From Gavia stellata (Eukaryota > Chordata > Aves > Gaviiformes > Gaviidae), in contig NW_026776913.1 in NCBI RefSeq assembly GCF_030936135.1, forward strand, positions 372,001-436,000: a DNA stretch of 64,000 nt. Direction: 5' to 3'. The translations under genes were made by a program, and so were the position numbers. Each line of letters begins with the position of its first letter. The stretch's first letter is position 1. This document shows, one piece after another, positions 34,285 to 45,789 of this stretch. The notes beneath the pieces are model-generated. The model had not been told where the DNA came from and did no database searches. It worked only from the letters and a program-made list of their open reading frames with translations.

Positions 34285-34692
34285 TTGGCCAACATTGCTA
34301 TGACGGCCAACAGCATCCTGGTTTGTATCAGAAACAGTGTGGCCGGCAGGACTAGGGAAGTGATTGTCCCCCTGTAGAGAGGTGGGTGCTGGTCTCTTCT
34401 CCCAAGTGACAAGTGATAGGAGAAGAGGAAACAGCCACAAGTTGTGCCAGGGGAAGTTTAGACTGAATATTAGGAAAAATTTCTTCACTGAAAAGGTTGT
34501 CAGACAGTGGAACAGGCTGCCATGGGACGTGGTTGAGTCACCATCGCTGGAGGTTTTTAAAAGACCTGTGGATGAGGCGCTGAGGGACATGGTTTAGTGG
34601 TGGACTTAGCAGGGTTAAGTTTATGGTTGGACTTGATGATCTTAAACGTCGTTTCCAACCTAAACCATTCTATGAATCAATGATTCTATGAT
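34285..34692 (+). mobile_element. CR1 3'-end fragment
   Basis: It reads as the ORF2 C-terminus (ANSILVCIRNSVAG), then [21 protein letters not shown] and the 3' UTR, ending CCAACCTAAACCATTCTATG and AATGATTCTATGAT. An internal deletion has removed the region between the two coding blocks. The left-arm CR1 at 11.3-12.3 kb is not its inverse partner, because orientation relative to the arms differs. Confidence 0.88.
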
Positions 34693-37600
34693 CCTTGTAC
34701 AGAGTCCGCACATAACTGCCATGCATCGATGCCACCATTACAGAAATGTAGACAAGGCATTTGACCAGGTTGTTGAACCCTGGAATCGGTATGCCATGCC
34801 TCCTGTGCTTGCCGCAAGCACCTAAGCTTTTTTGCAGAGAAGTGTGAGTCCTCTTTAGGTGTCCTGCCTGTCTCCCGCCCCATGCTGTGCTTTAGGCTGT
34901 GAAGAGAATCAAAACCAACTTTATGACTAGGTTAGCTTAATTTTACATGCTGAAATGCAGGGCAGATGAAGGGAGCTCTGAGATTCCAGGCTCTCTGCCG
35001 CCCAGTTAGGGCTTCAGAGAATAGAAATGCAGGAAATCTTCTTGTGCCAGTGTACACCACATCATAATTTTGCCTTCCTTTATACCTTTTAACTGACCTG
35101 GGATCTGCCCATTGGCTGCCTTTGGTTAAAAAAGAAATTATTCTTCTCTTCCACCTCCCCCTTCTCAAAAAAGCAGAGAAAAAAGATATGGAGCATGGAT
35201 TACTTAAAGGCAATACAGTAATCTTTAAATTATAAGAGAGAGGAAAGATAGTACAACGAATCCCAAAACATCCTTGCGAGCTTCCTTATTTTCACTTGTC
35301 TCCAAAGCTCAGCTTGCTTAGGTCATGAAAGGACTACCTCAAATCTCTGCAGCCCAAATCCCTCCAAAGTCCTCTTAGCAAAGGTCTTTTAGCCGAGGAC
35401 ACTTCTGCCTGTCACTTCAGCACACTGTCCAATCTCTCTTTTTCAGTTCGGTGACGTCAAGGTACTCCATTGCAACACCTTCCCTACAAAAGTCTTCTCT
35501 CCATGCTGATCCCACTTGCATCATGCCATGTTATGTACGGCTCCATCCTCCGCTTGCAGAGCTCCATTGGATGGGCAGTTTTCCATTTCTTTCATGCCCA
35601 TTCACCTTCACAACATTTTCTCTTGCATGCATACCACATATTGTCTGAAGCAGCACATTTACCCCCCACAGCTTCATTCATTTCCCACTGCAGGCTGAGA
35701 TATTTCTCCTCTTGGAGCAGACATTGTGCAAAACTGCTCCATATATGGAAACCCACTTCAATGCTGCATATTCATTTGGGCTAAAAAAAAGATAATGAAA
35801 ATATCCCGAGCTAGTTTCTCAAAGACACATTTTCAAAGCGGCAAAGCAGATTCAATACGTAAATGCTGAGAGCCAAGTTACAAAGAGAGAGGGAAAAATA
35901 GGTGAAGACTCACAAATTTGTCCACACTCACAAATTCTCTGTCAGTCAAGAGCAAGTCCCACAGTCTGGGGGACGTTTTCATGAATTGACCCTCTGGGAA
36001 GTTTTGTTTCTTGGGCCTCTTGGCTCGAGCCTGTGGCATTGACATTTCCAGGAAGAGGAAAAGTTCTGGTTCAGGTATCAAACTTTTGCCCATCCTGCCT
36101 GGAGATCCAGGAGAGTTGTGTCACACAACACCCAGTGTCATAGTGAAGACGGAAGCAGTGTGAATTATAGTGGTTTGGACTCCAACGGAAACACAAATCC
36201 TGAGCTGTGAGGACCGCATTGGCTGCAGTTAGACAGAAGTTCCCTGACACGGCTGTGCATTCCGACCTAGTTGGCAGAGTTTTTCACAGCCCTCACTGAA
36301 AAGGGCAGGGTGTCAAGGAGAGGAGAACTCATTTCCGTTTCCCAAATCCCAGGGCAGTGCCCAAACCATCCTTCCCTTGCCCTCTGGCACCCCATTGCTT
36401 GAGATGCTAATCTGCTGGGGCTTCTCTCAGAAAATATTCAATAATCCTTCAGATGCTTGTGTGATTTCCCTAAGAGTATCAGTAGCTAAAAAAAAGTAGA
36501 AACCACACCAAACCAAACCCCCAGCATTAATCTGCCTAAATATAATTATCTGCAGCATAGCAGTTTGCATCTCTGATGACCACTCTGGGCAATGCCAGTT
36601 AAATCACTATTTGCATTGTCAGCCACTATACCTCATCCTCAAGGACAAATCTAAAGCAGTTCAGAGGAAAGGTGCCCTTGAAAAGTCATCTTTTGTGTCC
36701 CCCAGGAGGCACGAGTGCTGCTGATTCCCCACTCCAGAGTGGGGTAGAGGCTGGATCCCCTTCTCAGGACAGACTCCTTGCCAGGAAGCCACAGGCATGG
36801 GGGGAGCTCCCCTGGTTCTTACTGGCACTTCACTCGCATCCCTTTTGGTGTATATCCTCCTTCTCTGTGTCTACTCTTTCCACACACAGGAATGACAGAA
36901 GAACAAACATTTCATAAAAACTTGTCATAAAGTCCTTGTTAGACACAAGAAGTCCCCCCATGAAATCTGGAGGGAGCCCGGAAGATTGCCTTAAGCACCA
37001 AGAAGAGCCAAGAAGCTCAAGGCCTCTTCTGAAGTGCAGCAAATTCTTGCAGCCAAGACCTGAGCCTGGAAGTGGGAAGGAATTTCTGTCTGTGGGTGGA
37101 GGAGGAACAAGTGTGTTGTGGGAGTATGTCAGGGCTGAAGGCCCTTGCGCAAATCAGAGATGATGGAGACATTCCAACCTTGTGCGCTTGCCTCAGCCTA
37201 GGGAATGGGGAGAGCCTGCTGCTGGGGGTGTGTGTGCTCAGTCATGCCCCATGAGCTGACCTTGCTCTCTTTTGCAAGGAAGAAGAAAACAGGAGGACTC
37301 GGTTTGCAGTATCTAAGTCAGACTGTGGGACACAAATAAGTAATTACATTGTTGGATGGGAGTCAGAATATGAGAAGGAAAGAAGGGGGAAGTAATGATT
37401 TCTGTGTTAAAAGATGGGGAAACTGAGACCCAACTTGTGCATCTTTCCTCTGCGCAAGGATCTACTTTTTTTTTTTTTCAGAGGCGCTGACCCTATCAGA
37501 CTAGCTTTCACAGTTGTCCTCTGCTAGGAAGCCCAGAGAACAAGAGGGATGGGATTCACCGAGTTGGATTTAGACATGTCCAGTGGAAGGGCTTGATCCA

Positions 37601-37997
37601 GCTGCCCACTTCTCCCTGCCAATAGGGAGATGCCGGGAGGAATCCCAGACATGCAGGAATGCCACGCCTCAGCCTGGCTGGGTGACAGAAGAGAAAACAG
37701 CATGCTTAGAGTCAGTTTCCTCCCACTCCTGGGCAGGTCCGGCATTTCAACACCTCCCACTTGCAGGATCACAACTGGCTTTACTTTAAAGAAGGAAGAA
37801 AGCCAGGCAAGTTTTTTACACTCTTCAAGACCAGACCTATATTTCTTTAAGACACAAATTCCCTTCTCCCGCTTCTCATTCCACAACCAGTCCCAAGATT
37901 CTGCACTTCTAAAGATATACCTGGTACACAAAAGAGGCACTTACGAGTGGTCCCCACCTGATCAGAAGAGATCCACCACCTGTTTATTCCTGGTGGA
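34693..37997. other. Long gene-free stretch
   Basis: It has AT-richer unique-looking sequence with no OR, LINE or LTR signature that I recognise, and a poly-T run near 37,465-37,478. Open frames are short. This part of the right arm has no counterpart in the left arm; the missing left counterpart would lie where the ERVL meets CR1. Confidence 0.45.
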
Positions 37998-38965
37998 TCA
38001 CAACATGTATGAGCTCTCGAGGCAGGCCACATTTTTTCTGAGTGCATTTCCAAGAGCCCCCTTGACCTCCCTGTTCCGCAGGCTGTAGAGGAGTGGATTG
38101 ACCAGGGGCGTGAGGATGGTGTAGAAAAAGGAGAGGACTTCATGGAGCTGCCTCAGGGAGGCTGTCCTGGTGTCATATAGACAAGGACGAGGGTGCCATA
38201 GAAAACAGTCACCACGATGAGGTGAGAGGAGCGGGTGGAGAAGGCCTTCTGCCTCCCCATGGTGGTTGGGATCCTCAGGACTGCAGCTCTGGTGCAGATG
38301 TAGGATACCAGTGTGAGCCCAAATGGGAAGACTACATCCAGAAAGCAGACTCTGAAAGTAACCAGCCTAAGCACCGTGGTGTCACTGCAGGCAAGCTCTA
38401 GCAATGGGGCAAAACCACAGAAGAAGTGATCAGTGGCATTGGGAGCACAGAACTGTAACCTGGAAAAGAGGCCGGTGACTATGGTAGACATGAGCAATGC
38501 TGCTAGCCAAGACCCAGCCGCCAGCTGGAGACAGAGCTTCCAGTTCATGAGGCTTGCCTAGAGCAGGGCTTGACAGATGGCCAAGTAGCGATCCTAGGAC
38601 ATGGTGGCCAGCAGATAGCACTCGGTACCTGCAAAACAGCCAAAGAAAAAGAACTGTGCCATGCAACCTTGAGCAGAAACGGTTCTGTCCCTGGCTAGGA
38701 AGCTGGCCAACAGCCTGGGCAGGATAGTGGAGGTGTAGCAGATTTCCACACTGGAGAAATTCCCCAGGAAGACGGACATGGGAGTGTGAAGATGCCCATC
38801 TGCCAGCACCAGCACAACAATGAGGATGTTAACAAACACTGTCACCATGTAGATCCCGAGGGAGAGGAGAAAGAGGGGCACCTGAAGCTTGGGGACATTA
38901 CTCAGTCCCAGCAGGAGGAGGAACTCCACTGGTGATGTCCGCTTGTCCCATTCCTCTTTCTCCAT
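37998..38965 (-). pseudogene. Olfactory receptor pseudogene B (right copy), full length
   Basis: From ATG 38,965 (MEKEEWDKRTSPVEFLLLLG) the reading covers all seven helices: LADGHLHTPMSVFLGNFSSVE (TM2), GCMAQFFFFGCFAGTECYLLATMS (TM3), a TAG directly before DRYLAICQALL, a second TAG, then TM4-TM6 (FSRLQFCAPNATDHFFC, TLVSYICTRAAVLRIP, KAFSTRSSHLIVVTVFYGT). One frame change near 38,155 follows, and then TM7 (TPLVNPLLYSLRNREVKGAL) with a stop at 37,998. The TM5-TM6 style resembles OR families 6 and 11 and differs from the OR14-like genes. At least two stops and one frameshift make it non-functional. Confidence 0.9.
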
Positions 38966-41026
38966 GAAGTGCTGTAGGACCTTCTTTTCCCCACCTGGCA
39001 GGAAGGGAACCTGAGGAAGGGCATGCGCTTCTGTGTTTGTTGGACAAAGGAATCGGGAAGGAGTCACTGCCAGAGACAACATGGCGGTTTTCCCTCCTCT
39101 GACTGAATTCACACTTGGCTTAGGGGCTCCATTCCTCATGAAAGGGCAGGAACAGGTTATTTGAGAGGGCCAAACTGCTCCTCTTGGAAGAACCTCCTCT
39201 CATTAGAGAGATGAGTTGCCGCATTGAGGTGCCTGTTTCTGTGGAATGATAGAGTATGTTCATTTGCTCACATTAGATTATGACGCATGAAGTTATTCCC
39301 CGTAGTACCCAGCATAGGCGTTAGCCAAGTCCTGCTTTCAAGCAACAGAAAGAGGGGCCCGACAGAAAAGCTCCATCATGCAAAAAAGCTTTCAGGGCAA
39401 CGCATTGTGCCATAGACTGATCTTCACCCTGAGGAAGGACTTTCTCAAACTTTTTACCTTTACAGCGAGTTGGAGATGGCTGAGGCAGTCACCTAGACAG
39501 CCCAGAGAGCTCCTGGAATGGAGGAGCCCAGTGATCCACCCCACGTACACTGGGGTGCCTTGGTCCTGAAGGTGCTTCCATGGGGAGGGTGCCTCAGATT
39601 CACTGCTCGCTCTAAATCACATCCCATGTAGACGGCTGAGAGACAACTGTGAGAGAGCTGAGGGATTGAGATGGATCCCTAAGATACGAGCAAGATGGAG
39701 AAAGAGACAGCGAGAGATTAAGAGAGTTGAGAACATAAGGGGCATGTCTTGGCACCCTGGCCCCATACACTCTGCCCCAACCTCTGCCTGTCCACTGAGG
39801 TGTGTGAGTGCCCATTAGCGTATGCCCCACAGCTCTGACTGCACTGACCACCATGCTGCCTGTATCTGGGTTCAGCAGTGTCAAGGACACAGAGAGGGTA
39901 TCTAAGGAAAGAGGAGCTGGAATGAGAAGACAGGCAGGACAGGACTGTACCAAGACACATGGTCTCGCTTCATAGCTGCCACTCTGCAAAGAGCCACTGG
40001 CACTAAATGGCAACACTGTGACAGGGATTAGAGAAGAGGAGAGGTTTCCCTTTAATTTTGGAGAGACTTTAAGGTACAGTTGTAACCCTCATGTCTTCAA
40101 AGGATGGCTCTGCTGAGCAAGAGTCCCTCCCTTGTGCAAATGACCTATGGGAAAACTAAGCTGCCAAGTCTATGCTAAGTACAGTTCTCCTGAAGACCAC
40201 TGTAGGAGGAGATGATATCACCCTCTAGAGTGCTGATCCTTCCCCGCTATCAAAGGAGGCCAGAGAATGAACTCATCTTTTTAGACATTAAAGTTTTAAA
40301 AGTCTATGTCTGAACAAGCTAATTCCTCTGAATGTGCTGGATTAGCTGAAGTATTGGCTCAGGGAGCATTGTGTCAAGGACTGGACATTTATTTCACCAA
40401 ATGTGTTGTGGAGGCAGGTGCACTGTTACTCAAACCTACATTCCTGACCAATGTTCTAGATTGTGGACCAAATTAGAAGAGAGGTCATTCTCAACAGTTA
40501 AACTGGACTGAATTTCAGGCATGTTTTTGTTCTGACCAGGAGGTTAACAAAGATGTAAGTGTTACTTTGCAGAGAAATAAAGCCGTCATTCTTCTCTTAT
40601 TGTGTTCCACCTATTTTCTGTCATTTCCTAAAGACTAAGAGGTTCAGCAAAGATCTGCCACCAAAATAATTGGTAAACCATATTTAGGAGGAAGACGAAG
40701 TTGCATGAGAACTGGAGGAGGGTGAAGCTTGTTGAGAATTGGGTGTGCCATGGAGGGATGAAGTCCTCTGCTTGTTACTTTCTGTCTTGGTTTGCACACT
40801 TAGAAAATGCCACTGTGGTATTCACCAGGGTTTGTAAAATGCTTGTAGGTCATTTGAAAGGCATTGCTATGTAGGGTCGTCTTATGAGGATCTGTTGCAG
40901 AAGAGAGTCTGTTCTGATATTCGATTAAGGAGATCTTACACTGCTAAGAAAGAGAGGTCTCATTTCTGCAGATGCATCATAACCATGTGTTTGCCCTCCC
41001 CACCCCTCTCCCCTTTCAAAATCCAC
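38966..41026. other. Non-coding stretch between OR pseudogenes A and B
   Basis: Pairs in inverse orientation with 1,798-4,562. No gene is seen; the minus-strand frame at 39,612-40,016 has a partner at 2,806-3,273 but carries no recognisable domain. Confidence 0.5.
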
Positions 41027-41549
41027 TTACGACACCTCTTCTGAGGTGGAAAAGTGGTTTCTGAAGATTATCCCACTTCTCTTGAAACCTGCCTTGAGAG
41101 CATCTTTCATCAGCTGGTTCCTGAGGCTGAAAATAAAGGGTTCGTCAAAGGAGTTGGCACTGTGTTGAGAAGGGCCACTGCCTTGTTTCAGGAAATGTGG
41201 TGACTTGAAGGCTGGACATACATGAAGACGCAGCCCAGAAGGGAGTAGAAGTAGCACTGAGTTAAGCAGCCTGGGCAGGACATGGCTTTGCTGGCCATGC
41301 ACAAGTTTCCTACGGCTTTGGGTATGATGGATATGGTGATGAAAACCTCCAAACAGGAGAGGTTACAGAGGGAAAAGTACGTGGGACTGTGGAGGTCTCC
41401 TTCAGCAAGAACGAGGGAATGATCAGCAGGTTTGCCCCTAAGATCACCAGGTACGAAGCCAGGAGAGCGATTGCCATGAGGGGCTCCTGTTGGTGGAGGG
41501 AGGGGAAGCCCAAGAGAAGGAACTCTGTGACAGTCGTATGGTTCAACAT
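41027..41549 (-). pseudogene. Olfactory receptor pseudogene A (right copy), internally deleted
   Basis: Same structure as 1,289-1,797: ATG, MLNHTTVTEFLLLGFPS, TM1, a frame change in TM2, NLSCLEVFITISIIPKAVG, GCLTQCYFYSLLGC, then a direct jump to the TM7/C-terminal tail (SLRNQLMKDALKAGFK). Here the original stop has changed, so the tail reads on six further codons to 41,027. The shared deletion shows that the gene was already dead before the arms were duplicated. Confidence 0.85.
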
Positions 41550-41569
41550 TTCTGCATCCGAGCTGCAGT

Positions 41570-42885
41570 GGTGGGGGGCGGGGGGAGAATAACCCCATAC
41601 ATCAGGACAGGCTGGGACGTGAGCAGCTGAGGAGAAGGGCCTGGGCACTACGAGGGATGCCCTACAACCAGTAGCGTACGGTCCCTATGAACAAGGGCAG
41701 CTGCACGTGGGGCTGTGTTAGGAGGAGTGTGGGCCACCCAGACAACTTGAGTGATCATCCCCCTTGACTCAGCACTGGTGTGGCTCCACACACATGGGTG
41801 TGTCCCAGTGGGTGGCTCCCCAATTTGGAGAAGTCAGGAGGAACTAGAGAGTGTCGAGTGCAGGTCTGCCAAGATGGGGTACGGGACCGGGTGCACATGA
41901 CCTGTATGGGGCGGCTGAGGGACCTGGGCAGCTTTGGCCCAGTGGCAGAGAGACTCAGAGCAGTATAGGATTAGCCTGAGACTGCTGGAAAGGTGGTTTC
42001 AGAGATGATGGAGCTTTTCTTCATGGTGGGAAACGGCATGAGGAAGAACTTAAAGCACAAAGTGCAGCTGGAGAGCTCCAGACTGGACACGAGGAAAGAG
42101 AAATGTCACTCGAAGGGCAGTGCTGTGGTGTAAGAAGTCACCCAGAGGGAGACTGGATCAACCCAAGGCTTTGTGTTGCAAGGGACAACGAGGAAGGATG
42201 GAGAGATATCAGTAAAGGAAGTTGCTCAGGTGAGAGCCAGGTGGGGTAGCAGGGTGGATGTCTACAGCCTGCAGAGAGAGGTGCAGGTGTGGGAGACCGT
42301 AGGACAGCCAATGGTGGAGATGAGAGAGGGATGGAGAAAGTCGGAAAAGCCCCCAAGAGAGATCAGCTCTTTCCCTCCTCGGCTGTGGCTGTTGTCTCTG
42401 CCACTGACACCCATGAGGAAGCACCTTGTCCTTACAGCACTCGGGGCTCATTGCCTCCCCTTCCCCACCTGGGAGCCTGGGAGGTATCCTACCGTAGTCC
42501 TGCCCTGGGCATTGCCCATCCCCACATCACACCGCCCCAGGAAGAGCCCTGAGCAATGTGTGAGGGACCGGATCTCCCTTCCCAGGGGCTGGGGGTCAGA
42601 GCTTGGCCCTTTGCCTTTAGCTAACACATCCAGGGTCACTCAGAATCTCTTCCTTCACATTGCCTTTGCCTACCTGTCATCACTGCCTGGAGTTTTCTGC
42701 TCTAAGCAGCCCCTGGGGAGGCTTTGTCAGCAATGTCCCTCCGTGGGACCCATTAACACTCCAAGAAACAGTGGAGATTGCATCAGACACCGACTTCTTG
42801 AGAGGTTTCTTCAACTCCCTCTCCCTGTCTGAGGTTTATGGACTGGGCACCAAACCCACCCAAGGGGTCATTAAAACACTATGAG
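41570..42885 (-). repeat. Dispersed unit U, copy 3
   Basis: Inverse of 1-1,270. It extends about 45 bases beyond the equivalent of the window start, to CATTAAAACACTATGAGCT. The sequence then switches to the OR14-like upstream flank at about 42,889. Confidence 0.6.
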
Positions 42886-42888
42886 CTG

Positions 42889-43602
42889 CTCCTCTGCCGC
42901 GAGGCTGTGCCGGGCTCCTGGGACAGAGGGAGCTCATGGCAAGCGGGCATCACTGCCGAGAGACAGCTCTGCCCAGGAGCAGCTCCTCTGCAGAGCGCAG
43001 CAGGGCTGAGGGCACTGCCTGCAGGGAGTGCAGGGGAGAGGGGAGAGGATCAAGGCAGAGGGAGGTTAAAGGCAGTCTGGGGTGGGAGGACAGAGGCGAG
43101 CTCACTGGAGGAGAAATCTTCACAGCCCTTGACACGGTAGTTCTCTGGCTGCAGGGCAATTTAGGTACAGTTCACGGACAGATCTCCTAATGATGGCACA
43201 TCCCACAAACTCTGAGACCTTTCAGGAAGAACTGCCACAGGTTCTCTAGTGTAGAGGAGGAGGAGGTGCCCCAGAGCAGGGCTTCCCTGCTGCACCATGA
43301 GAGGGACAGGGCATGAGGGCTGCCTTCTGCCAGGGACGGCTGCAGGGTGTGAAGGTGGGTGTGCAGCCAGGGGTGCCCAGGGCTGTCCTTCCGAGCAGGG
43401 TCCCTGCACCCCCGGGGCTGGGTGCTGGGGCAGGGACTCTGCCGCCTGCCAGGGTCAGCACTCAGCCTGCCCGGGGAGCTCCCCACGGCGCTGTGGGGAG
43501 AAGCTGGGGGTGGAAGGAGAGACCAGTGCAATGGCAGGGTGCTTCTGCTGTTGAGAGGGTGCTGTGTGGGTCAGGGCTGCTCACAGCTCCACATCACTCT
43601 GA
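42889..43602 (+). repeat. Third copy of the OR14-like upstream flank
   Basis: Direct match to 13,905-14,610 and inverse match to about 30,790-31,490. The 258-base frame 43,297-43,554 translates identically to 14,298-14,555 and differs by one residue from the inverse copy, although the sequence is evidently non-coding. After 43,602 similarity to the other copies becomes weak. Confidence 0.9.
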
Positions 43603-44528
43603 GGACATTTGCAGAGGGTTGTTCTGAAGAGGGACGTAAAGGCAGCATTTTCCTGCAAGGGCAGGAGTCTGTGCTTTGACATTTCTCTGATTGGTTCTTG
43701 GGTGGGCAGTGGGTGATGGCAATTTACTTCTCTCTTCTGGAGAAGGCACAAACAGCCCAGTTCTTGTTAGCCCTTCTCTGAGCAGCTCTTTTGCTCACTG
43801 CACACACAGAGATGCCCCTGGGCATTGCTTTGCTGCAGGAGGAGAGAGAATCAGCTCCCAGCAGGGAGAGCCCCAGGGATCAGAGACATTGAGAGACAGG
43901 TTGCTCCTACACAAAGTGCTGCGGGAGGGAGAATTTGGACACCTCCCTGCCATCCCCTGCAGTTCAGAGAACTTCCCCAGAGCAAGTCCCTGGTCTCCTC
44001 TGCCACCCAGCACAGCCTCATCCCCAGGGCCACAGGGTCCAGGGCATGAATCACCTCCTCGGCAGCTGGACCTCCAGCGTAGGACCAGTGCATGTGTTCT
44101 ACAGTCAATACACGAGAAATATGCTAAAAACAGTGCCCTGCAGTGTTGCTGTCTGTGAGGTAGAGAGCACGGCTGGGTAAGGGGAAGACTTCACTGCATG
44201 CCCATCTGCCTTTCTCTCCTTACTTCAGTTTTTCAGACCACAGACATACTATGTATTTCCCCACTTGCCTGTGGTGCTCTCAAATCTCAGGAGTTGGTGT
44301 GAGGGGTGCGGGTCAGCTTCTGTTCTGACTCCATCTTGGGGGACGCAGCCCCATATGTGTCTTCATGGCAGGTAGGTGCCTCAGCTGTGTTTTGAACTGT
44401 GAGGCACCATGTAGTTCAGTTGGTGGGGTTGGGGAATGAGCTGACTCCCTCCTCATTCAGCTGAGGGAGGGGGATTTCTATGGGAAATGGCACGGGTTTT
44501 TCGACACTCACTTTTCCTCCTTGGACAG
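43603..44528. other. Diverged upstream region of the third OR14-like gene
   Basis: Only scattered similarity to the other two upstream flanks, for example CAGAGATGCCCCTGGGCA near 43,810 against 14,893. No gene is seen. A splice acceptor-like TCCTTGGACAG ends at 44,528. Confidence 0.45.
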
Positions 44529-44551
44529 GTCCCCAGGCCCCGAGGAAGAAA

Positions 44552-45484
44552 ATGTCCAACAGCAGCTTCATCACCCACTTCCTCCTCCTGGCATTTGCAG
44601 ACACGCGTCAGCTGAAGCTCTTGCACTTCTGCCTCTTCCTGGGCATCTACCTGGCTGCCCTCCTGGGCAATGGCCTCATCATCACCGCCATAGCCTGCGA
44701 CCACCACCTCCACAGCCCCATGTACTTCTTCCTCCTCAACCTCTCCCTCCTCGACCTGGGCTCCATCTCCACCACTCTCCCCAAAGCCACGGCCAATTCC
44801 CTCTGGCACACCAGGGCCATTTCCTATGCAGGATGTGCTGCCCAAGTCTTTCTGTTCATCTTTTTCATGTCAGCAGAACTGCATCTTCTCACTGTCATGT
44901 CCTACGACCGCTACATTGCCATCTGCAAACCCCTGCACTACGGGACCCTCCTGGGCAGCAGAGCTTGTGTCCACATGGCAGCAGCTGCCTGGGGCAGTGG
45001 GTTGCTCTACGCTGTGCTGCACACAGCCAATACATTTTCACTACCACTCTGCCAAGGCAATGCTGTGGACCAGTTCTTTTGTGAAATTCCACAGATCACC
45101 AAGCTCTCCTGCTCAGACTCGTACCTCAGGGAAGTTGGGCTTATTGTGGTTACTGCTTGTTTCAGTGTTGGCTGTTTTGTTTTCATTGTGCTGTCCTATG
45201 TGCCGATCTTGAGGGCTGTGCTGAGGATGCCCTCTGAGCAGGGACAGCACAAAGCCTTTTCCACGTGCCTCCCTCATATGGCCGTGGTCTCCCTGTTTAT
45301 CACTACTGCTGTGTTTGCCTACCTGAAGCCCCCCTCCATCTCCTCCCCATCCCTGGACCTGGTGGTGTCATTTCTGTACTCGGTGGTGCCTCCAGCAGTG
45401 AACCCCCTCATCTACAGCATGAGGAACCAGGAGCTCAAGGGTGCCATCAAGAAATGGTTTTCACGGACATTTTTCAACAGCTGA
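44552..45484 (+). CDS. Olfactory receptor 14-like, intact
   Basis: A 310-codon single coding exon with every OR landmark: NSSF at the N-terminus, LLGNGLIITA (TM1), LHSPMYFFLLNLSLLDL (TM2), MSYDRYIAICKPLHYGTLL (end of TM3), CQGNAVDQFFCEIPQITKLSC (loop 2), KAFSTCLPHMAVVSLF (TM6) and PPAVNPLIYSMRNQELKGAI (TM7). The TM5 end reads SYVPILRAVLRMPSEQG, a Pro where both paralogs have Gln. The frame is open further upstream to 44,480, but those codons cross the probable splice acceptor at 44,527-44,528, so the shared MSNSS-type start is preferred. Role as for the minus-strand paralog: odorant receptor of the bird gamma-c type, ligand unknown. Its C-terminus (KKWFSRTFFNS) differs from the other copies. 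Confidence 0.95.
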   Translation: MSNSSFITHFLLLAFADTRQLKLLHFCLFLGIYLAALLGNGLIITAIACDHHLHSPMYFFLLNLSLLDLGSISTTLPKATANSLWHTRAISYAGCAAQVFLFIFFMSAELHLLTVMSYDRYIAICKPLHYGTLLGSRACVHMAAAAWGSGLLYAVLHTANTFSLPLCQGNAVDQFFCEIPQITKLSCSDSYLREVGLIVVTACFSVGCFVFIVLSYVPILRAVLRMPSEQGQHKAFSTCLPHMAVVSLFITTAVFAYLKPPSISSPSLDLVVSFLYSVVPPAVNPLIYSMRNQELKGAIKKWFSRTFFNS

Positions 45485-45718
45485 GACCTGCCCTCTCTCT
45501 TCACACATGATTCCCAGTGCATCCCATAGTGTGTTAGAGGTTTGTTTATTCACTCTGTTACTAGTTTTGTTGTTGTTATTTCTCCCTGTCATTTTCCTAC
45601 ATGACTGTTTGGATTTGTCCCTTACGCTTGAGGCAGGAACGTGCTCTCTCTCACCTGGACACCTTAGAAAACTTTGTGTAATGCTGGCTCATATCTGACT
45701 CTTTCACACTGTCTCTGT

Positions 45719-45724
45719 AATAAA
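45719..45724 (+). terminator. Poly(A) signal of the plus-strand OR14-like gene
   Basis: AATAAA in CTCTGTAATAAAATGGGATC, about 235 bases after the stop. Confidence 0.6.
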
Positions 45725-45789
45725 ATGGGATCTCCCCTGCACTCTGCCTGCACGGTTGGCTCTTCTTCCAAACCTGGTGTCAAGAAGAA

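Larger units (their letters stand above)
38916..42840 (-). repeat. Right arm, outer part, of the inverted duplication
   Basis: Inverse of 1-4,612. It lacks the left-specific block of about 640 bases (left 3,452-4,097), the flanks of which are joined here near 39,440. Confidence 0.9.

Noticed and set aside
42173-42832. 219-codon frame in unit U
   Set aside because: The inverse copy at the window start does not preserve it: frames are broken and of different length.
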